Assembly (NCBI GenBank): GCA_030425615.1
Contig: JAUIAI010000060.1
Coordinates: 1 to 8,829, forward strand
Length of the DNA stretch: 8,829 bases
Origin: Gammaproteobacteria bacterium
Lineage (GTDB): Bacteria; Pseudomonadota; Gammaproteobacteria; Burkholderiales; Burkholderiaceae_E
Direction: 5' to 3'
Shown here: in pieces, positions 5,503-8,829 of the stretch
Position numbering within the stretch: the first letter of the stretch is position 1
Layout of the letters: each line of letters starts with the position of its first letter
Translations under genes and position numbers: made by a program
Notes under the pieces: model-generated
The model's database searches: none
The model's input: the letters and a program-made list of their open reading frames with translations, nothing else
Told to the model about the DNA's origin: nothing

Positions 5503-7527
5503 TCAGCGTGGCACCGTGGATTCGACCTGCGTCATGGCCCGCACGGCAGTGTGCGTGTCCGCGTCCTCGACGACGTCCACGCGGTGGGCCTGCCCGTCGA
5601 AAACGGGACGCAGCAGGGCCCGCGTCCGTGCCGGGCCGATCTTGGCCGTCCCGGCGAGTGTCAGAACCTGCGCCGGCCGGATCAGGAAGTGCTCGACGAT
5701 CGAGACCAGCAGCAGCGGGCGCCGTCCGGAGACGTCCACGTACCCGGATCGCCAGGCCCGCAGGATCCAGCGGCGGTCGGGTTCGCCCGTGGGCCTCGTC
5801 AGGGTGACGACCGGCGTGCGCCCGCCGGCCAGCCGGGGCAGGACCGGCAGTTCCGTGATCGGGGTGGTGGTGCGCAGGTAACCGATGGCCGAGGGCAGTG
5901 TCCAGTCCGGGGGGGTCGACCATCCGGCCCCGACGAACAAGGTCCCGAGCGTCTCGGCATCTCCCAGCCATTGCATGGCGAAGGCCTCTTCGAGTTCGCC
6001 GCCGAGGTCGATCCGCTGGTGGGCCGGCCCGACCTCCGCACCGGCCCACCAGCCGGCGACATCGAGCGGTTGCGGCGCCGGTTCGACCGCATAGCGCGCG
6101 CTTCGGGCGTCCCAGGTCGTCCCCACGTGCCACGCTCCGCTGACGGCGAACACGAACACCAGCGCCGCGGCCAGCAGGCGCGGCCCGAGCTGGAGGCGAT
6201 CGATGCCGTGGTGCAGGGCGGCCACGGTGAGCGGGGCGAGCAGACCCAGGCAGAGCCCCGCAGCGACGTCCGACGGCCAGTGAGCGCCCAGATAGACCCG
6301 GGAAAGCGCCATCGCCGACATCCAGACCGCCGCCGCCAGATAGATCGCGGGACGCCACGCCACGCCGAAGCCTCCGGCCACCAGCCAGGCGGCGAGCCCG
6401 TAGACCGCGGCCGCCATGGTGGTGTGGCCGCTCGGGAAGGAGAACGCATCGAACCCGGTTGCGATCTCGTTCGGCCGCGGGATCTGCAGGCCCAGTTTCA
6501 TGAGCGGCAGACTCGCCGCGGTGAGCGCGATCGCCAGGCCCGTCGCCAGCGCGAGCGCGCGCTGACGCCGCCAGACAAGCCATGCGATCAGCGAAAGCGC
6601 GACCGCGGTCGTCACCAGCGCGTCGCACAGGCTGGAGATTGCGATCATCAGCGGGTCGAACCATGGATTGCGCACCCCTTCGATCAGCGTGCTCAGGGCG
6701 CGATCGGCCCGCACAAGGGCATCCTGTTCGAGGACGTCCTCCAGGACGGCCAGAAACCCGATCACGGCGGCCAGCAGCAGGCCGTAGGTGAGTGCCAGCG
6801 CACTGGCGGCCGGATGCGAGGGATCGAACCTCGCTCCGATGCGCTGCAACCAGGAACCCGGCCGGCGCTGCGTCCACGCCAGGAGCCGGTCGAACCATCG
6901 CAGCGCCAGCGGGATCAGACGCAGGATCAACAGTCGTGCCAGCAGCCAGACCGCGACGACCGCGGCGATCAGGAGCACGACCGCCACGGCCAGGCGGGGG
7001 CTCACACCCTGCAGCAGATGCAGCGACGCGCCGGCCAGCACGCCGGGCAGGATATGAGCCGGCGACCAGATCACGGCCGACAGGACGTTCACGGCGTAGA
7101 AGCGCGCGGGCGGCATGCCGACGATGCCGGCCACGACCGGGATGATCGGCTTGAGGACCGGAACGAACCGGCCGATCACGATGCTCTTGGCCCCGTGCCG
7201 GTGGAAGAACGCCTCACCGCGCTCGATCAGACCGGGATAGCGCGTGAACGGCCAGCGTCCGCGCAGGGAGTGGCGGTAACGACGTCCGAGCCAGTAGGAG
7301 AAGCCGTCTCCCGCCACGGCGCCCGCCGCGGCCCAGACCAGGATCGGCATCAGCGGCAACTCCCCGACCGCCGCGATCCCGCCCACGCCGAACAGGATCA
7401 CGGTGCCGGGCACGACATAGCCGGCCAGCACGATCGATTCGGCGGCCGCGACGATGAATACGATCGCGCTGGCCCAGTGCGGATTCGCGGCGATCAGTGC
7501 CAGCGCCTGGTCGGCCCAGGCGCTCAC
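5503..7527 (-). CDS. DedA - PAP2 phosphatase - LssY C-terminal fusion membrane protein
   Basis: A 674-residue polytopic inner-membrane protein with three domains. Residues ~15-205 are DedA (VTT-type lipid scramblase/transporter fold), with ESIVLAGYVVPG (30-41) and GRFVPVLKPIIPVVAG (119-134); the usual second Arg of this motif is Lys126. Residues ~240-445 are a PAP2 phosphatase with all three motifs: K344...R351-P352, PSGHT (365-369) and SRVYLGAHWPSD (409-420), with H368, H416 and D420 as catalytic residues. Residues ~475-665 resemble the LssY C-terminal domain. Such fusions are known in proteobacteria as bifunctional DedA/PAP2 proteins, probably acting on undecaprenyl-pyrophosphate or phosphatidic-acid-type lipids; the exact substrate is unproven. 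The start is GTG at 7527 with GGGAG at 7537-7541 (9-nt spacer). A possible -35 TTGACG lies at 7610-7605 without a clear -10. It is separated by 182 nt from the peptide operon and is probably transcribed separately. Confidence 0.92.
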   Translation of the reverse strand: MSAWADQALALIAANPHWASAIVFIVAAAESIVLAGYVVPGTVILFGVGGIAAVGELPLMPILVWAAAGAVAGDGFSYWLGRRYRHSLRGRWPFTRYPGLIERGEAFFHRHGAKSIVIGRFVPVLKPIIPVVAGIVGMPPARFYAVNVLSAVIWSPAHILPGVLAGASLHLLQGVSPRLAVAVVLLIAAVVAVWLLARLLILRLIPLALRWFDRLLAWTQRRPGSWLQRIGARFDPSHPAASALALTYGLLLAAVIGFLAVLEDVLEQDALVRADRALSTLIEGVRNPWFDPLMIAISSLCDALVTTAVALSLIAWLVWRRQRALALATGLAIALTAASLPLMKLGLQIPRPNEIATGFDAFSFPSGHTTMAAAVYGLAAWLVAGGFGVAWRPAIYLAAAVWMSAMALSRVYLGAHWPSDVAAGLCLGLLAPLTVAALHHGIDRLQLGPRLLAAALVFVFAVSGAWHVGTTWDARSARYAVEPAPQPLDVAGWWAGAEVGPAHQRIDLGGELEEAFAMQWLGDAETLGTLFVGAGWSTPPDWTLPSAIGYLRTTTPITELPVLPRLAGGRTPVVTLTRPTGEPDRRWILRAWRSGYVDVSGRRPLLLVSIVEHFLIRPAQVLTLAGTAKIGPARTRALLRPVFDGQAHRVDVVEDADTHTAVRAMTQVESTVPR

Positions 7528-7668
7528 CGGTGGTCGCTCCCGGCACGGATCGGGCGGAGGCCGCTCGCCGGCGCCGCCGTTCGCACACGGTCGATGGGGG
7601 CGGGCGTCAACGGATGTGGGGCTGGCATGGCACCATTGTCAGGGGAAACGGCTTGTGCGCCGCGCTTC

Positions 7669-7673
7669 GGAGG
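7669..7673 (+). promoter_or_regulatory. Ribosome binding site of the truncated hydrolase gene
   Basis: A perfect GGAGG with a 5-nt spacer to TTG at 7679. The preserved translation signal shows that the 5' end of this gene is intact. A GTG at 7655 with AGGGG 9 nt upstream is the alternative start. Confidence 0.5.
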
Positions 7674-7678
7674 CTCCA

Positions 7679-7981
7679 TTGGAATCGATTCGCGTCAACG
7701 ACTACGACATGGCCTACATCGGCATCGGTGAAGGGGCGCCGCTCGTCTGCATTCATGGTTCGCTCGGAGACTTCCGCTCCTGGGCCCCGGTCATGAAGCC
7801 GCTCTCGAGCGGCCGTCGGCTGGTCGCGCCGAGCCTTCGTCGATGCTTTCCCGAGCACTGGGACGGCAGCGGCGGCGGGCTGCACGCGATCGATGAGTGG
7901 GTCGACTTGGATCAGGTACGCGCTTTCGCCTTCGGCCTCGTCGAAGTTCTCGCCGACTGGCATCTGCCTAACGAGCGATAG
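7679..7981 (+). pseudogene. Alpha/beta-hydrolase, 3'-truncated remnant
   Basis: A 100-residue frame opening with a typical alpha/beta-hydrolase N-terminus: ESIRVNDYDMAYIGIGEG, then PLVCIHGSLGDFRSWAPVM with the HG oxyanion-loop motif, then RRLVAPSLRRCFPEHWDGSG. Full-length relatives have about 260-280 residues. Here recognisable homology ends near base 7880, after which about 33 unrelated residues lead to TAG. The nucleophile elbow (G-x-S-x-G), the acidic residue and the catalytic His are all absent, so the product cannot be an active hydrolase. It is divergent from the DedA-PAP2 gene and convergent with the glycosylase gene, whose stop is 41 nt further on. The loss of its 3' part coincides with the drop in GC, pointing to replacement by incoming DNA. 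A lid-less domain retained for another purpose is unlikely. Confidence 0.75.
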
Positions 7982-8022
7982 ACCGAGCCAGACCGCTTCG
8001 AGCCACGTACTGAATCACATCT

Positions 8023-8829
8023 TCAATGCGTACGGCTTGCGAACGCCAACTTCAGAACTCGGTATCGATGCGGGCGATACGCCTCTAGTAACTCAAGCAT
8101 GCGCTCATCGGAGGCGCGACGCTCACCGACCAGCACAGCGGCAATCAACGATGGAATGCCTGAATCGCCGACGATGACGGTGTCAGGATCACCCCACGTG
8201 AAGCCACTCAAACAGCCAACAGTCCACTGGCCAATTCCTGGAATGGAACGCAACGCGGGCCGAGCCTCCTCAATCGGCCGATCAACGAGCGATTGGATTT
8301 GCGACGCCACTTGAGCGGCATTGATGAGGGCTTGAGATCGCCGCGAGTCAATTCCGAATTGACGAAATTCCGAGTAGTGACGTTTGGCAATCGAATCTGG
8401 CTCTGGAGGAGCCTTGAGATGGTCGACACCTGGAATCGACACACCAAGGCCGCTCACTAGCCGACGCCAGTGGCGCGCAGCATCCCGGCGATGCACTCGC
8501 TGCTGAACAACAGTCCACGCAATGTCATGCCAGATGGTGGACGTCCGGGGAATTCGATCACCGCGGAAGCGAGCCCACAGACCCTTGACCACGGGATCCA
8601 TCGGCTGGAACGACGAAACGTCGTCACTAAGTCCCAGTAGCGCGGGCGCCCGTTGCAGGAGCCAATCACCGCCGTCTCCCGCGGCTTGGACCGTAACCGT
8701 TGAGACACCTGGTTGCCAGCGCGCGGATATGACACCCGGGCCCTCCGGGGTGATGGTTGCTCGATCAAAGGAGTTGACGCTCAGGCGCACCGTTGGATCC
8801 GCGGCGAGCATCGCCAATGGCCCCAGAGT
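8023..8829 (-). CDS. DNA-3-methyladenine glycosylase 2 (AlkA-like, HhH-GPD), 5' end off the right edge
   Basis: The frame is open to the window edge (reading TLGPLAMLAADPTVRL at the edge) and ends TGA at 8023, so about 268 codons are visible and the true start lies outside. The helix-hairpin-helix segment RSIPGIGQWTVGCLSGF is followed by GDPDTVIVGDSGIP, with the Asp of VGD as the expected catalytic residue, and then by the family tail DERMLELLEAYRPHRYRVLKL. An earlier helix WHDIAWTVVQQRVHRRDA fits the family's 'I..Q.Vs...A' segment. Enzymes of this type excise alkylated purines from DNA in base-excision repair. An in-frame TTG at 8817 is an unlikely start because homology to the N-terminal domain continues upstream. 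Base composition is much lower in GC than the rest of the window and codon choice differs (more A/T-ending codons), suggesting acquisition by transfer. Confidence 0.85.
   Translation of the reverse strand, partial: TLGPLAMLAADPTVRLSVNSFDRATITPEGPGVISARWQPGVSTVTVQAAGDGGDWLLQRAPALLGLSDDVSSFQPMDPVVKGLWARFRGDRIPRTSTIWHDIAWTVVQQRVHRRDAARHWRRLVSGLGVSIPGVDHLKAPPEPDSIAKRHYSEFRQFGIDSRRSQALINAAQVASQIQSLVDRPIEEARPALRSIPGIGQWTVGCLSGFTWGDPDTVIVGDSGIPSLIAAVLVGERRASDERMLELLEAYRPHRYRVLKLAFASRTH

Noticed and set aside
5551..7731. A 726-codon open frame on the plus strand.
   Set aside because: It is antisense to the DedA-PAP2-LssY gene, is rich in Arg/Gln/Gly/Asp with no recognisable domain, and arises because G/C-ending codons on one strand avoid stops on the other.
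7966..7975. GCCTAAC/GTTAGGC, the integron attC/attI core pattern, at the GC boundary.
   Set aside because: No partner RYYYAAC/GTTRRRY site or folding arms were found within about 150 nt, and no integrase is in the window. A 7-bp match alone is too weak, although its place at the junction is suggestive.
7984..8005. Direct repeat CGAGCCA...CGAGCCA between the convergent genes, as a possible target-site duplication.
   Set aside because: The repeats are only 8 nt apart and enclose no element, so chance is the simpler explanation.

Overview
The window is high-GC DNA (clearly above 65% over most of its length) with dense, bacterial-style gene packing. The gene families seen (a DedA-PAP2-LssY fusion, a WzxC-like flippase, a bacterial core-2/I-branching glycosyltransferase) fit a proteobacterium, perhaps a gamma- or betaproteobacterium. 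No marker gene is present to fix the taxon. Almost everything reads on the minus strand.

The right three-fifths of the story is one probable minus-strand operon reading from about 5335 down through the left edge: a small Gly/Lys-repeat peptide (5051-5320), an HExxH protein of the peptide beta-hydroxylase type (3948-4946), a WzxC-like MOP flippase (2429-3919), an ATP-grasp enzyme (1449-2417), a core-2/I-branching (GT14-like) glycosyltransferase (370-1452) and the N-terminal part of a GT2 glycosyltransferase (1-373). The spacings are 104, 28 and 11 nt, followed by two 4-nt stop/start overlaps (GTGA and ATGA). The small peptide has a leader-like N-terminus followed by twelve G-x-K triplets arranged as four groups of three. 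It looks like the precursor of a ribosomally made, post-translationally modified peptide, with the HExxH enzyme as its hydroxylase. The glycosyltransferases and ATP-grasp enzyme may then decorate it, or may belong to an adjoining glycan pathway. A strong RNA hairpin lies between the precursor and hydroxylase genes, and a perfect palindrome lies at the predicted promoter. This cluster is the most interesting content of the window.

Upstream of it (5503-7527, minus) is a large three-domain membrane protein: DedA, PAP2 phosphatase and LssY C-terminal domain. It is probably a separate lipid/envelope gene, separated from the peptide operon by a 182-nt intergenic region.

The right end is a scar. 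A plus-strand alpha/beta-hydrolase gene (7679-7981) keeps only its first ~65-70 recognisable residues and lacks the catalytic triad. Just beyond its stop, composition falls to about 52-58% GC in the lines I counted, in a minus-strand AlkA-like DNA-3-methyladenine glycosylase gene (8023 to the right edge, start outside the window). This suggests that foreign DNA replaced the 3' part of the hydrolase gene. No rRNA, tRNA, CRISPR array, transposase or integrase was seen.
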